Assembly (NCBI GenBank): GCA_002724635.1
Contig: PBPM01000040.1
Span: 1 to 55,447, forward strand
Direction: 5' to 3'
DNA length: 55,447 bases
Source: Rhodospirillaceae bacterium
GTDB lineage: Bacteria > Pseudomonadota > Alphaproteobacteria > UBA6615
A model generated the notes under the pieces. The model searched no databases. It was given only the letters and a program-made list of their open reading frames with translations, and had not been told where the DNA came from. This document shows, in pieces, positions 9,304 through 19,470 of this stretch; the stretch's first letter is position 1; the number at the start of each line of letters is the position of its first letter. Both the position numbers and the translations under genes were made by a program.

Positions 9304-10296
9304 TTGAATACGACCGAGCCCCTTGATATTGGTCCCGTCCACATTCGAAACCGCGTTGTTCTGGCGCCCATGTCGGGTGTTAGCGATCAGCCTTTTCGCA
9401 AGCTCGCAGCGCGGTTCGGAGTGGGTTTGGTTGTGTCGGAGATGGTCGCCAGCCGACAGATGCTGTTGAACACGCGCCAGTCCTCGCGACGTATGCTGTT
9501 CGATCCTGTGGAAGGACCCGCTTCGATCCAGTTGGCGGGTACGGAACCCGAAATCATGGCGGAGGCGGCACGAATGTCGGTGGACCGGGGCGCAGATATC
9601 GTGGATATCAACTTCGGCTGCCCAGCCAAGAAGATTGTTCGAAAGGCAAGCGGGTCGGCCATGATGCGCGACGTACCTCTGGCGACCGCGATCATGGCGG
9701 CAGTTGTCGATGCGGTGGATGTGCCGGTGACAGTCAAGATGCGCAGCGGCTGGGACGATGCTAGCCGCAACGCGCCGGAGCTCGCGCGCATCGCCGAGGA
9801 TCTTGGGATTCAGTTGGTCACGGTGCATGGCCGCACCCGCTGCCAGTTCTATACCGGGACGGCCGATTGGGACTTCATCGCCGAAGTACGCGACAACATC
9901 TCGATTCCACTGATCGCCAATGGTGACATTCGTTCGATCGACGATGCCTATGGATGTATGAAACGTTCCGGCGCGGACGCGGTTATGATCGGTCGGGCGG
10001 CTCAGGGCCGGCCCTGGTTCCCGGGGGATGTGGCATATCACTTCATGACTGGACAGGCGCGCGCGGAACCGGACATTCCAGAGCGCTGGGCGGTTTTGCG
10101 CGAGCATCTCGACGGGATGCTAAGCCTTTACGGTGTGAGCAACGGGATCCGCAACGCCCGAAAACATATCGGCTGGTACCTGACCGGCCTACCGGGGGCG
10201 GCGGAATTCCGGAACGTGGTCAACAACACCCTCGATCCGGCGGTGATTTTCGATGAGATGCGGCGTTTCCACGATCGCTCGCTCGGTGTCGCCTGA
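9304..10296 (+). CDS. dusB: tRNA-dihydrouridine synthase B (NifR3 family)
   Basis: FMN enzyme that reduces uridine to dihydrouridine in the D-loop of tRNA. The 330-residue TIM-barrel protein contains VVLAPMSGVSD, the active-site cysteine in DINFGCPAKK, VKMRSGW, TVHGRTR and the FMN phosphate site MIGRAAQGRPWF. The start appears to be TTG at 9304: the nearby ATGs at 9250 and 9278 are followed by a stop or are out of frame, and the next internal ATG would cut into the conserved N-terminus. It overlaps ntrB by one base (TGATG). The dusB-ntrBC linkage gave this family its old name NifR3. Confidence 0.95.
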   Translation: MNTTEPLDIGPVHIRNRVVLAPMSGVSDQPFRKLAARFGVGLVVSEMVASRQMLLNTRQSSRRMLFDPVEGPASIQLAGTEPEIMAEAARMSVDRGADIVDINFGCPAKKIVRKASGSAMMRDVPLATAIMAAVVDAVDVPVTVKMRSGWDDASRNAPELARIAEDLGIQLVTVHGRTRCQFYTGTADWDFIAEVRDNISIPLIANGDIRSIDDAYGCMKRSGADAVMIGRAAQGRPWFPGDVAYHFMTGQARAEPDIPERWAVLREHLDGMLSLYGVSNGIRNARKHIGWYLTGLPGAAEFRNVVNNTLDPAVIFDEMRRFHDRSLGVA

Positions 10297-11423
10297 TGTC
10301 CGTTGCGAGTGATCATACCGAAGCGGACGGATCTGAATTGCAGGACGGCATCGACGCCATGTCGGTGCTGAACTCCCTGTCCGACGCGGTAATCGCGGTG
10401 GGTGAGGGGAACCGCATTGGGTATGTGAACTATGCGGCGGAGCATCTCTTTGACACCGCCGCCCACGGACTGGTTGGACATTGTCTCGACGAATTCATAA
10501 CGCTGGATAACCCACTGTTTTTTGTAATAGAAAAATCACGGCAGGACAGTGCGAGCTACGCAGAGCGTGATGTGCGGATCGACGGGCCACGCCTCAGCGA
10601 ACGCGAGATGTCCGTGCAGTCGCAGCCGCTGTTCGATGGCTCTGGTCTCGTGGTTGTGAGCCTGCATGAGCAGACGCTAGCCCGCCACATAGATCGCCAA
10701 CTCGTGCATCGCGGTGCCGCCCGGTCGGTAACGGCCATGGCGTCCATGCTAGCGCATGAAGTAAAAAATCCCCTTTCGGGCATCCGCGGCGCGGCGCAGC
10801 TACTCGAGGACGGCACCGATGACGACGGTCGGGAGCTGACTCAGCTGATTTGCGACGAGGCGGACAGGATCGTCTCCCTTGTGAATCGCATGGAGGCGTT
10901 TTCGGACGAGGGGTTGCCGGAACGTTCGGCGGTCAACATCCACGAGGTCCTCGACCGGGTCCAGAGATCAGCGGAAAGCGGATTTGCACGGCATGTTCGT
11001 TTCCTGCCATTGTTCGATCCTTCGCTACCGATGGTCTCCGGCAATCGCGACCAATTAATTCAGGTATTCCTCAACCTTGCCAAGAACGCTGCCGAAGCGC
11101 TTGGGTCCTCTGGCGGTGAAATCCGTATCGAGACCCGCTATCGCCACGGGCTCCGACTGGCACTTCCCGGCTCGGGCGAGCGCGTTGACCTCCCGATCGA
11201 GATCACGATCCGTGACAATGGCCCGGGCGTGCCGTCGGACATTCGCCCCTACCTGTTCGATCCGTTCGTCACCTCGAAGAATAACGGCAGCGGGCTCGGA
11301 CTGGCTCTGGTGGCGAAGTTAGTACGCGATCATGGGGGGGTCATCGATCTGGAGAGCGACTGGTCGGGGACGGCCTTTCGCGTGATGTTGCCGGTGGATG
11401 AAACCGACGCGGAGCAAGCGTAA
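10296..11423 (+). CDS. ntrB: Nitrogen regulation sensor histidine kinase NtrB
   Basis: Cytoplasmic kinase/phosphatase that controls NtrC in response to nitrogen status through PII. The 375-residue protein has an N-terminal PAS domain (about 25-130), a HisKA domain with the phospho-accepting His about 154 ([12 protein letters not shown]), and an ATPase domain with N box [17 protein letters not shown] and GSGLGLALV. No membrane segment is seen, as expected. The ATG overlaps the dusB stop, and the TAA stop overlaps the ntrC ATG, so the three genes are translationally linked. Confidence 0.96.
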   Translation: MSVASDHTEADGSELQDGIDAMSVLNSLSDAVIAVGEGNRIGYVNYAAEHLFDTAAHGLVGHCLDEFITLDNPLFFVIEKSRQDSASYAERDVRIDGPRLSEREMSVQSQPLFDGSGLVVVSLHEQTLARHIDRQLVHRGAARSVTAMASMLAHEVKNPLSGIRGAAQLLEDGTDDDGRELTQLICDEADRIVSLVNRMEAFSDEGLPERSAVNIHEVLDRVQRSAESGFARHVRFLPLFDPSLPMVSGNRDQLIQVFLNLAKNAAEALGSSGGEIRIETRYRHGLRLALPGSGERVDLPIEITIRDNGPGVPSDIRPYLFDPFVTSKNNGSGLGLALVAKLVRDHGGVIDLESDWSGTAFRVMLPVDETDAEQA

Positions 11424-12871
11424 TGAGCGGCGCGACGATCCTGATTGCGGATGACGACCGGAGTATCCGCACGGTTCTGGGGCAGGCGCTTGGCCGGATC
11501 GGCCACGAGGTTCGCTCCACGGGGACGGCAGCTAACCTGTGGCGCTGGATTTCAGAGGGCGAGGGAGATCTAGTCATCACCGACGTGGTTATGCCGGACG
11601 AGAATGGCCTCGACCTTATTCCGCGCATCCGCAAGATCCGGCCTGATCTACGGATTATAGTGATGAGTGCACAGAACACACTGCTCACGGCAGTGCGCGC
11701 GACCGAGCGGGGCGCGTTCGAATACCTACCTAAGCCCTTCGATCTGAAGGAAGTGGTCTTTGTGGTCCAGCGAGCCCTGTCTGAGGCTCCTGAGCCGGCT
11801 GTGACGACGGACCATACCCTACCCGGCGAGGAGGAAGACCTGCCGCTCATTGGGCGCTCGGCGGCGATGCAGGACATCTACCGGGTTCTGGCTCGGCTCA
11901 TGAATACGGATCTTACCGTTATGGTTACGGGCGAGTCCGGCACCGGTAAGGAACTGGTCGCGCGGGCGCTGCATGATTATGGCAAGCGCCGCTTTGGCCC
12001 CTTCATTGCAATCAACATGGCTGCGATCCCCCGAGAACTGATTGAAAGCGAACTGTTCGGACATGAGAAGGGCGCGTTCACCGGGGCAACCAGCCGCTAT
12101 TCCGGTCGCTTCGAGCAGGCCGAGGGCGGGACCCTGTTCCTCGACGAGATCGGCGATATGCCGATCGAAGCCCAGACGCGCCTTCTGCGCGTGCTTCAGG
12201 AGGGCGAATACACCATGGTCGGCGGGCGGTCCGCGATTTCAACCAACGTGCGCATCATCGCTGCGACCCATCGTGACCTGGGCTTGGCTGTACGTCAGGG
12301 CCTGTTTCGCGAGGATCTTTATTACCGCCTGAATGTTGTCCCGTTGCGCATCCCTCCGCTGCGCGAACGTTCGGGGGATATTCCAGAACTGGTTAGCCAT
12401 TTCCTGTCGCGTGCGGAGACGGTCCATGCCGCGCCCAAGAGCTTTGCACCTGAGGCGATCAAACGATTGCAGCGGTATCGTTGGCCCGGAAACGTTCGAG
12501 AACTTGAGAACCTCGTTCAGCGGCTGTCCGTGCTTTACAACGAAGACTTGATCAGCCTCGAGACCGTCGAGGCCGAACTGGCGCAGTCTTCGCCCGGCAG
12601 TACGGGGGAGGCGGGCTCGAGCGAGGAATCTCTTTCTGATGCGGTTGAGCGGCACCTTCGGACGTATTTTTCAGCCCATCACGAAGGATTGCCGGCACCC
12701 GGGTTATACGGCCGCGTGCTGCATGAGATGGAGCGGCCGCTAATCACGCTGGCGCTAGAGGCTACACGCGGAAACCAAGTTCGCGCCGCCGCTCTTCTGG
12801 GGCTCAACAGAAATACATTACGTAAGAAAATAGGTGAGTTAGACATTGATGTTGTGCGGGGCGTAAAATAG
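11423..12871 (+). CDS. ntrC: Nitrogen regulation response regulator NtrC (sigma-54 activator)
   Basis: Activator of nitrogen-scavenging genes at sigma-54 promoters. The 482-residue protein has a receiver domain with phospho-acceptor Asp54 ([11 protein letters not shown]), an AAA+ domain with Walker A GESGTGKE, the sigma-54-contacting loop GAFTGA and Walker [11 protein letters not shown], and a C-terminal Fis-type helix-turn-helix ([20 protein letters not shown]). All parts needed for sigma-54 activation are intact, in contrast to NtrX downstream. The next gene, ntrY, begins after an 89-base gap. Confidence 0.97.
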   Translation: MSGATILIADDDRSIRTVLGQALGRIGHEVRSTGTAANLWRWISEGEGDLVITDVVMPDENGLDLIPRIRKIRPDLRIIVMSAQNTLLTAVRATERGAFEYLPKPFDLKEVVFVVQRALSEAPEPAVTTDHTLPGEEEDLPLIGRSAAMQDIYRVLARLMNTDLTVMVTGESGTGKELVARALHDYGKRRFGPFIAINMAAIPRELIESELFGHEKGAFTGATSRYSGRFEQAEGGTLFLDEIGDMPIEAQTRLLRVLQEGEYTMVGGRSAISTNVRIIAATHRDLGLAVRQGLFREDLYYRLNVVPLRIPPLRERSGDIPELVSHFLSRAETVHAAPKSFAPEAIKRLQRYRWPGNVRELENLVQRLSVLYNEDLISLETVEAELAQSSPGSTGEAGSSEESLSDAVERHLRTYFSAHHEGLPAPGLYGRVLHEMERPLITLALEATRGNQVRAAALLGLNRNTLRKKIGELDIDVVRGVK

Positions 12872-12960
12872 TGCATCGTGCGCTTTGACCGGTGCGGCCC
12901 CATATTCAGTCGAGGCAGCCAATCGGCATCTAGGCAGGCACGTGTACTATCGAGCATCGA

Positions 12961-15288
12961 ATGACCGATGATGTAAGCGCAGGGAAGGCGCCCGGACACG
13001 CGCTGCAGGTGACGTCAGAGGCATCGCAGAAGTATCCGCGCGGCGCGGCACGCCGGGACGCGGCAGCGTTACGGCGTGCTGTTAATTGGGCGAGGCGCGC
13101 CAATATCGCTCGGTACTTGGCGTTCACCCTGATGGCAGTGGGCGTAACGGCGGCGATCGCCACATTCCTAACCCTGACGGGCAATAGCGACTTCGGCATG
13201 GGTGAGTCTGCGCTAGACGTTTTCGTTGCGATCGACCTAGTGCTTGTTCTGGCTCTCGGCGCGGTTGTCGTGCAGGCGCTGGTGCGCATGTGGGGGCGTC
13301 GCAGGTCCGGACTTGCGGCAGCCCGTCTCCATGTCAGGTTAGTCGGGCTTTTTTCCGTCGTCGCGATTGTTCCGGCAATCCTCGCGGTGGTTCTGGCTGC
13401 GCTGTTCTTCAACGTCACGATCCAGAACTGGTTTAGCGACAGGGTTCGGCAGGCGGTCGAAAGCTCGGTACGGGTCTCGGATGCGTATCTGAGCGAGCAT
13501 GAACAGATATTTCGCTCCGACACGATTGCGATGACTCAAGAACTGAACCGCATCTGGCCCCAGATCGCGACAAATAGCCGGCGCACTCAGCGTAGCTTGG
13601 AGATACTCACCGAGCGGCATTCCGTCCATGGCGCGCTCCTGCTCGACCCGTTCAAGCGCACGCTCACGGAGGCGGGTTTCACATCCTCGCTGAGCTTCGA
13701 TCTGCCACCGGCTTGGGCCTTCGAGGATTCGAGCAGCGGTCAGCCGGTGGTCCTTGTGGCGGAGAACCGGGACCGGGTGCGTGCGCTGGTCGCATTAGAT
13801 GTGCAGCCGAAGGTCTTCCTGTATGTCGGGCGCTTCATCGACCCTAATGTACTGGAACTGCGCGAGACAACCCGGCGTGCCGCACGCGACTATGCGCTTG
13901 TGGAATCCGAACTCACTGAGCTGCAGATCGAACTCGCGGCGATCTTCGTGATTGTCACTCTTCTGTTGCTGATGACAGCCGTGGGGCTCGCCTTTGTTTT
14001 CGCCAATCGGCTCACTCGACCGATCGCGAGCCTTGTCCATGCAGCCGAGATGGTGCGCTCTGGCAATCTCGGCGTACGCCTCGCCGAGGCTAGCCGGTCC
14101 GACGACGAGATAGGCATGCTCACCCGGTCGTTCAACCGCATGACACGCCAGCTCGATGAGCAGCGCCGTGAACTGACGGAAGCCAACCGTCAACTGGAGG
14201 ATCGTCGACGTTTCACCGAGGCGGTTCTCGGCGGTGTTTCGGCGGGCGTGGTTGGGCTAGACGGTGCCGGCCGGGTTAGCCTGCCCAACCGATCCGCTAC
14301 CGCGCTGCTCGGCCTTCGGCTCGACCAGCTGATGGGACGAGATCTGAGTGAATGTGTGCCTGAACTAGCGGACCTGATTGCTTGCGCGATCGCGGATCCA
14401 GAGCGCCTGGTTGAGGACGAGGTTGCCGTGGAGACGGAAACCGATCGCAAGACGCTGCATGTCCGCATCGCCGCGGAGCATGATGCCCAGCAGGCGGTAA
14501 TTGGTTTTGTCGTTACCTTCGATGACGTCACGGAACTTCAGTCGGCGCAGCGCAAGGCCGCGTGGGCGGACGTGGCACGCCGGATAGCTCATGAGATTAA
14601 GAACCCTTTGACCCCCATCCAGCTGTCCGCGGAGCGCCTCAAGCGCAAGTATCTGAAGGAGGTGGAGAGCGACCCCGAGGTCTTCGCCCAATGCACGGAC
14701 ACGATTGTGCGCCAGGTTGGAGACATCGGCCGCATGGTCGATGAATTTTCGGCCTTTGCGCGTATGCCGAACCCGGTCATACAGCCTGCGGACTTGGTGA
14801 AAATTTGCCGTGAGGCCGTTTTCTTACAGGATCAGGCCCGCTCGGACATACGGTTCGAACTTGAGTCCCCCGACTGTCCGGTGACGGCGAACTGCGATGC
14901 CGGCCTGCTCAGCCAGGCGCTTACCAACCTGTTGCAGAATGCTGTCGATGCGATCGTTGGGCGGTCTGATGACGATGACGAGACGGGCTGGGTGCGGCTG
15001 CAAGTCACCACGCAGCTCAACACCGCCTTGATCCTTGTTGAGGATAATGGATGTGGGTTACCGGTCGAGGAGCGCGCGCGACTTACCGAGCCTTATGTAA
15101 CAACTCGCTCCAAGGGCACGGGCTTGGGGCTGGCGATTGTCTCGCGAATCGTCGAGCAACATGGTGGAACCCTGATCCTCGAGGATCGGGGTGCAGATCT
15201 GCAAGGTGCACGTATTGTGCTGACGCTGCAGATGGACCTTCCTACTTCGGGGCAAGCAGAGGCCGCGGTCCGGCCGATACAGAGCTAG
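12961..15288 (+). CDS. ntrY: Membrane sensor histidine kinase NtrY
   Basis: Membrane partner of NtrX, associated in several alphaproteobacteria with nitrogen metabolism, redox sensing and envelope control. The 775-residue protein has three N-terminal hydrophobic helices (about 47-72, 80-105, 122-150), a periplasmic domain of about 170 residues, a fourth helix near 325, a HAMP domain from about 340, a PAS region, a HisKA domain with the His near 544 (ARRIAHEIKNPLTP) and an ATPase domain (NLLQNAVDAI, GTGLGLAIV). The ATG at 12961 has a poor ribosome site. ntrX follows 15 bases later. Confidence 0.95.
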   Translation: MTDDVSAGKAPGHALQVTSEASQKYPRGAARRDAAALRRAVNWARRANIARYLAFTLMAVGVTAAIATFLTLTGNSDFGMGESALDVFVAIDLVLVLALGAVVVQALVRMWGRRRSGLAAARLHVRLVGLFSVVAIVPAILAVVLAALFFNVTIQNWFSDRVRQAVESSVRVSDAYLSEHEQIFRSDTIAMTQELNRIWPQIATNSRRTQRSLEILTERHSVHGALLLDPFKRTLTEAGFTSSLSFDLPPAWAFEDSSSGQPVVLVAENRDRVRALVALDVQPKVFLYVGRFIDPNVLELRETTRRAARDYALVESELTELQIELAAIFVIVTLLLLMTAVGLAFVFANRLTRPIASLVHAAEMVRSGNLGVRLAEASRSDDEIGMLTRSFNRMTRQLDEQRRELTEANRQLEDRRRFTEAVLGGVSAGVVGLDGAGRVSLPNRSATALLGLRLDQLMGRDLSECVPELADLIACAIADPERLVEDEVAVETETDRKTLHVRIAAEHDAQQAVIGFVVTFDDVTELQSAQRKAAWADVARRIAHEIKNPLTPIQLSAERLKRKYLKEVESDPEVFAQCTDTIVRQVGDIGRMVDEFSAFARMPNPVIQPADLVKICREAVFLQDQARSDIRFELESPDCPVTANCDAGLLSQALTNLLQNAVDAIVGRSDDDDETGWVRLQVTTQLNTALILVEDNGCGLPVEERARLTEPYVTTRSKGTGLGLAIVSRIVEQHGGTLILEDRGADLQGARIVLTLQMDLPTSGQAEAAVRPIQS

Positions 15289-15303
15289 GCGGCACGTCAC
15301 GGC

Positions 15304-16704
15304 ATGGCAGAAGATATTCTCATAGTCGATGATGAAGACGATATTCGTCTTCTGATTTCCGGCGTCCTTGGAGACGAAGGCTACGAAACGCGCGATGCGT
15401 CTAACGCCGAGCAGGCGATAGAACAGATCGCTGCGCGCCGGCCGAGCCTAGTGGTGCTGGACATCTGGCTCGAAGACAGCTCACTCGACGGTATGGAGCT
15501 TCTCCACCTGATCCGGCGCGAACACCCGAACGTGCCCGTCGTGATGATCAGCGGACATGGATCGGTCGAAACGGCGGTACAGGCGATTAAGGTCGGGGCG
15601 TATGACTATATCGAGAAGCCTTTCAAGACGGACCGGTTGATCACCATTATTAGCCGCGCCATCGAGGCTGCTCGGCTGCGCCGCGAGAACAGGGAACTTC
15701 GCCTGCGTGCCGGGGCTGAGACAGAGCTTGTTGGCGATTCTCCGGCGGTTGTGCAGCTCCGCCAGGGAATCGATAAGGTGGCGCCGACAGGCAGCCGGGT
15801 GCTGATTACCGGCCCAGCTGGGGCGGGCAAGGAGGTAGTGGCGCGCATGCTTCACGCCTGCTCGCGCCGCGCCGACCAGCCCTTCGTAGTGGTCAATTGC
15901 GCTTCGATGGCGCCGGACCGTATGGAGGTCGAGTTGTTTGGTGTCGAGAGCGGCCGTAGCAACGAAGTCGAGGGACGCAAAATCGGACTCTTCGAGCAAG
16001 CTCATAACGGGACCCTGTTGCTCGATGAAGTCGGCGATATGCCGCTGGAGACACAAGGTAAGATTGTGCGCGTCCTGCAGGACCAGACGTTTGAGCGGGT
16101 AGGCGGCGGCCAGCGCATAAGGGTCGATGTGCGAGTGGTGGCGACAAGCACCCGTGATCTGCAGGAGAAAATTCAGGCCGGGCACTTTCGTGAGGATCTA
16201 TTCTACCGGTTGAATGTGGTACCGTTCGACGTGCCCAACCTGACCGACCGGCGCGAGGATATTCCAAGGTTGGCGGAACACTTCATGCGGCGGGCATCCG
16301 AACAGGCCGGAATGCCGCCGCGCCGAATCGGGCCGGACGCGATGACGGCGCTACAGGGGCACAGCTGGCCGGGGAATGTGCGTCAGCTGCGAAATGTCAT
16401 CGAGTGGCTGCTGATAATGGCATCGAGTGATCAGGGCGATTCTATTCGCTCGGAAATGCTGCCGCCGGAAATCCTCGAGAAAACCCCGAGAGCGCTTCAG
16501 GGCACGTCGAACACTGAGTTTCTAGCACTTGGATTGCGCGATGCCCGTGAGGAGTTCGAGCGACAGTATCTTGAAGCGCAGGTAAAACGGTTCGGTGGAA
16601 ACATCTCCAAGACGGCGACGTTTGTGGGCATGGAGCGCTCCGCACTGCATCGCAAACTGAAGTCACTTGGCGTAAAAGGACCCGGCGCAGGGGCCGAGGA
16701 GTAG
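15304..16704 (+). CDS. ntrX: Response regulator NtrX (AAA+ family, GAFTGA loop absent)
   Basis: Partner regulator of NtrY. The 466-residue protein has a receiver domain (phospho-acceptor about Asp53, VVLDIWLEDSS), a degenerate Walker A (GPAGAGKE), Walker B LLLDEVGDMP, an arginine-finger region and a C-terminal Fis-type helix-turn-helix (GGNISKTATFVGMERSALHRKL). Where NtrC has EKGAFTGA, NtrX reads ELFGVESGRSNEVEGRKIG, so the loop that contacts sigma-54 is missing. This agrees with reports that NtrX proteins act without sigma-54; that conclusion is inference here. trkA follows 62 bases later. Confidence 0.95.
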   Translation: MAEDILIVDDEDDIRLLISGVLGDEGYETRDASNAEQAIEQIAARRPSLVVLDIWLEDSSLDGMELLHLIRREHPNVPVVMISGHGSVETAVQAIKVGAYDYIEKPFKTDRLITIISRAIEAARLRRENRELRLRAGAETELVGDSPAVVQLRQGIDKVAPTGSRVLITGPAGAGKEVVARMLHACSRRADQPFVVVNCASMAPDRMEVELFGVESGRSNEVEGRKIGLFEQAHNGTLLLDEVGDMPLETQGKIVRVLQDQTFERVGGGQRIRVDVRVVATSTRDLQEKIQAGHFREDLFYRLNVVPFDVPNLTDRREDIPRLAEHFMRRASEQAGMPPRRIGPDAMTALQGHSWPGNVRQLRNVIEWLLIMASSDQGDSIRSEMLPPEILEKTPRALQGTSNTEFLALGLRDAREEFERQYLEAQVKRFGGNISKTATFVGMERSALHRKLKSLGVKGPGAGAEE

Positions 16705-16766
16705 CCTACGCGACCGGGCGCCGTATGCGGCGGTGTGGTCTATGCGGCTGATTTCGGGGGAATCCC

Positions 16767-18143
16767 ATGAAAGCGATTATCTGTGGTGGCGGTCAGGTTG
16801 GATCGAGTATCGCACGCGAGCTTGCCGCCGAGCGGGTCGATGTAACGGTCATTGACCAGAGCCCGGAGTTGATCCGTCGGATTCGGGACACGCTCGACGT
16901 GACGACGATGATAGGGTTTGCCTCGCATCCCGATGTGCTCGAGGCCGCCGGCGCGCGTGATGCGGACATGATCGTCGCGGTCACCTTCGCCGATGAAGTG
17001 AACATGATCGCCTGCCAGGTGGCGCATTCCCTGTTCGACGTGCCAATGAAGATCGCCCGTGTGCGTTCTCAGGCCTATCGAAACCCGATCTGGTCGGATC
17101 TCTTTTCGCGCGATCACATGCCGATCGACGTGATCATTTCGCCCGAGATCGAGGTCGCACGGGCAATCGGCCGTCGGTTTACGGTGCCCGGATCATTCGA
17201 GATGATTCCGCTGGCTAACAATCGTCTGCGGCTGATCGGCGTGCGTTGCGAGGATGATTGCCCGATCCTCAATACGCAGCTGCGACAGCTCACTACACTG
17301 TTCCCCGATCTGCGTCTTTCGATCATCGGTATTATCCGGGAGGGAAACCCGATAGTGCCCAACGGTGACGATCATCTAGAGGCCGGTGACGAGGTGTATA
17401 TTGTGATCGATCCTGAGCATGTGCCGCGGGCGATGGCCGCCTTTGGGCATGATGAGCAGGAGGCTCGTCGTGTCATTATCATCGGCGGCGGCAATATCGG
17501 TCAGAGCTTGGCCGCGGATATCGAGGAGCAGTTCTCAGGAATCTCGGCCCGGATCATCGAGCTCAAGCAGGAGCGCGCGGAAGAAGCGGCGCAGGCGTTA
17601 GGTAAGACAGGCGTTATTCATGGCGATGCGCTCGATCCAGAAATTTTGAGCGAGGCCAGTGTCAGCAAAGCGAGCACTGTCGTAGCCGTCACCAACGATG
17701 ACGAGGTGAATATCCTCGCCTCACTGCTTGCCAAACGCTATGGCGCGGAACGAGCGGTTACCTTGGTCAACAGTAATACCTACAATCCGCTGTTGGCTCC
17801 GCTCGGCATCGACGTGGTCGTAAACCCCCGGGTGATTACCGTATCCACGATCCTCCAGATTATCCGGCGCGGCCGTATTCGGTCGGTCCACTCGATCGGA
17901 GAAAATTTCGGCGAGGTCATCGAGGCCGAAGCCCTCGATACGTCGAACCTCGTCGGCAAACCGATTAAAGACGCGAAGCTGCCTGCCGGCGTGATCGTCG
18001 CTGCGATTCTGCGTGACGAAGACGTGCTTATGGGCACCAAGGATACGGTCATCAATTCGGGCGACCGGGTTATCCTGTTTGCGACAAAGGACGCAGTCCG
18101 CAAGGTTGAGAAGATGTTCGCTGTGCGCCTCGAATTCTTCTAG
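16767..18143 (+). CDS. trkA: Trk-system potassium uptake protein TrkA
   Basis: Peripheral NAD-binding regulatory subunit of the Trk potassium transporter. The 458-residue protein has two tandem RCK modules, each opening with a Rossmann motif (IICGGGQVGSSIA at the N-terminus and VIIIGGGNIGQSLA near residue 234) and followed by a TrkA-C domain. A strong ribosome site (GGGGGAAT) precedes the ATG. The membrane channel subunit TrkH is not in the window. trkA behind ntrX is a recurrent alphaproteobacterial arrangement. Confidence 0.95.
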   Translation: MKAIICGGGQVGSSIARELAAERVDVTVIDQSPELIRRIRDTLDVTTMIGFASHPDVLEAAGARDADMIVAVTFADEVNMIACQVAHSLFDVPMKIARVRSQAYRNPIWSDLFSRDHMPIDVIISPEIEVARAIGRRFTVPGSFEMIPLANNRLRLIGVRCEDDCPILNTQLRQLTTLFPDLRLSIIGIIREGNPIVPNGDDHLEAGDEVYIVIDPEHVPRAMAAFGHDEQEARRVIIIGGGNIGQSLAADIEEQFSGISARIIELKQERAEEAAQALGKTGVIHGDALDPEILSEASVSKASTVVAVTNDDEVNILASLLAKRYGAERAVTLVNSNTYNPLLAPLGIDVVVNPRVITVSTILQIIRRGRIRSVHSIGENFGEVIEAEALDTSNLVGKPIKDAKLPAGVIVAAILRDEDVLMGTKDTVINSGDRVILFATKDAVRKVEKMFAVRLEFF

Positions 18144-18165
18144 TTCGCGCTGACGGGAGGCGATA

Positions 18166-19059
18166 ATGCCGCGTTTTGCCTATGTGAACGGCCGATATAT
18201 CGACCATCGCCGCGCTGCAGTGCATGTGGAGGATCGGGGCTATCAGTTGGCCGACGGCGTATATGAGGTCATCCATCTTTTCCGTGGACGGTTAGTCGAC
18301 GAGGACGCGCATCTCGATCGGCTCGGCCGGTCTCTCGAAGAGCTCCGTATGTCCTGGCCGATCTCGCGGTCGGCGCTGGGAGTGGCGATACGGGAACTCA
18401 TCCGGCGGAACCGTTATGCTACCGGACTGGTATATATTCAGGTAACCCGCGGCGTGGCGCCGCGCGATCACAAATTTCCGATAGTAGGCCGACCGGTGCT
18501 GGTCATGACCATTAGGCCGATTTCCGAATTCCCGACGGAGATGCGTGAGAATGGAGTCGCGGTTATCACGATCGACGATTTGCGCTGGGCACGGTGTGAT
18601 ATCAAGACCGTAGCGCTTTTGCCGAACGTACTCGGAAAGCAGGCGGCCGCCGAAGCCGGGGCCTATGAAGCTTGGATGTGCGACGGCGATGGTTTCGTGA
18701 CCGAAGGCACGTCTTCGAACGCTTGGATTGTGACGGATGAAGGTACGCTGGTTACCCGCCCGGCGGGACCAGATATTCTGCGCGGGATTACCCGCCAAGC
18801 GATCCTCGCACTCGCCGAAGTGCAGGAGGTTCCGGTTGAGGAGCGAAAGTTCACCCGCGAAGAGGCTTTGGCCGCGCGTGAAGCCTTCCTGAGCAACTCG
18901 TCGCACTTCGTCACACCGGTGACCAGCATCGATGATGTGGTGATTGCGAATGGCAAGCCAGGTTCCCTGAGCGTGGCGCTCCACAAACGCTACATGGACT
19001 ACATGGAAGCGATGCCGGCGGCGCTCGACGACACGCAGCGCAAGAAATCTTTGAGTTGA
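18166..19059 (+). CDS. dat: D-amino-acid aminotransferase (class IV PLP enzyme)
   Basis: PLP enzyme that interconverts D-alanine and D-glutamate, supplying D-amino acids for the cell wall. The 297-residue protein shows the fold-IV features of D-alanine transaminases: YVNGRYIDH, DRGYQLADGVYEV, the PLP-lysine segment RCDIKTVALLPNVLGKQ and EGTSSNAWIV. The CDIK motif fits D-amino-acid rather than branched-chain aminotransferases. GGGAGGCGATA before the ATG is a strong ribosome site. It lies 22 bases behind trkA. Confidence 0.9.
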   Translation: MPRFAYVNGRYIDHRRAAVHVEDRGYQLADGVYEVIHLFRGRLVDEDAHLDRLGRSLEELRMSWPISRSALGVAIRELIRRNRYATGLVYIQVTRGVAPRDHKFPIVGRPVLVMTIRPISEFPTEMRENGVAVITIDDLRWARCDIKTVALLPNVLGKQAAAEAGAYEAWMCDGDGFVTEGTSSNAWIVTDEGTLVTRPAGPDILRGITRQAILALAEVQEVPVEERKFTREEALAAREAFLSNSSHFVTPVTSIDDVVIANGKPGSLSVALHKRYMDYMEAMPAALDDTQRKKSLS

Positions 19060-19197
19060 AGACTGGAAATCTGTTCCGCGGAGCCTAACGTATAAGGAGT
19101 TGTCAGTAGTGCTTTGCGGCAAATCAAACACATGACACAACACCGTCCGTGCATCACATAATACAACACACCCAAGAACAACATTTGAGGTAATAAG

Positions 19198-19461
19198 ATG
19201 GCTGAAGAACGGTCACAGAATGTTCAGGATGTCTTTCTAAACAACATTCGTAAGAACAAAACCCCGGTCACGGTTTTTCTCGTCAATGGCGTCAAGCTGC
19301 AGGGCGTTGTGACCTGGTTCGATAATTTTTGTGTCTTGCTGCGCCGTGATGCGCACTCGCAACTGGTCTACAAACATGCGATCTCAACGGTGATGCCGTC
19401 GATGCCAATTGATCTGTTTGAGCCGGAGAGAGACGAGGCGGAAGCCGAACCGGCTAAGTAA
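19198..19461 (+). CDS. hfq: RNA chaperone Hfq
   Basis: Hexameric RNA chaperone that pairs small RNAs with mRNAs. The 87-residue protein has Sm1 ([17 protein letters not shown]), a Sm2 region with the diagnostic YKHAIST, and a short acidic tail ([13 protein letters not shown]). A good ribosome site (TTGAGGTAATAAG) precedes the ATG. The 138-base leader after dat is AT-rich and may hold its own promoter. hflX follows 9 bases after the stop. Confidence 0.97.
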   Translation: MAEERSQNVQDVFLNNIRKNKTPVTVFLVNGVKLQGVVTWFDNFCVLLRRDAHSQLVYKHAISTVMPSMPIDLFEPERDEAEAEPAK

Positions 19462-19470
19462 ACGCTCGTC

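Noticed and set aside
10296-16704. Nitrogen-fixation regulatory island
   Set aside because: NtrBC/NtrYX are general regulators in alphaproteobacteria and no nif genes are present.
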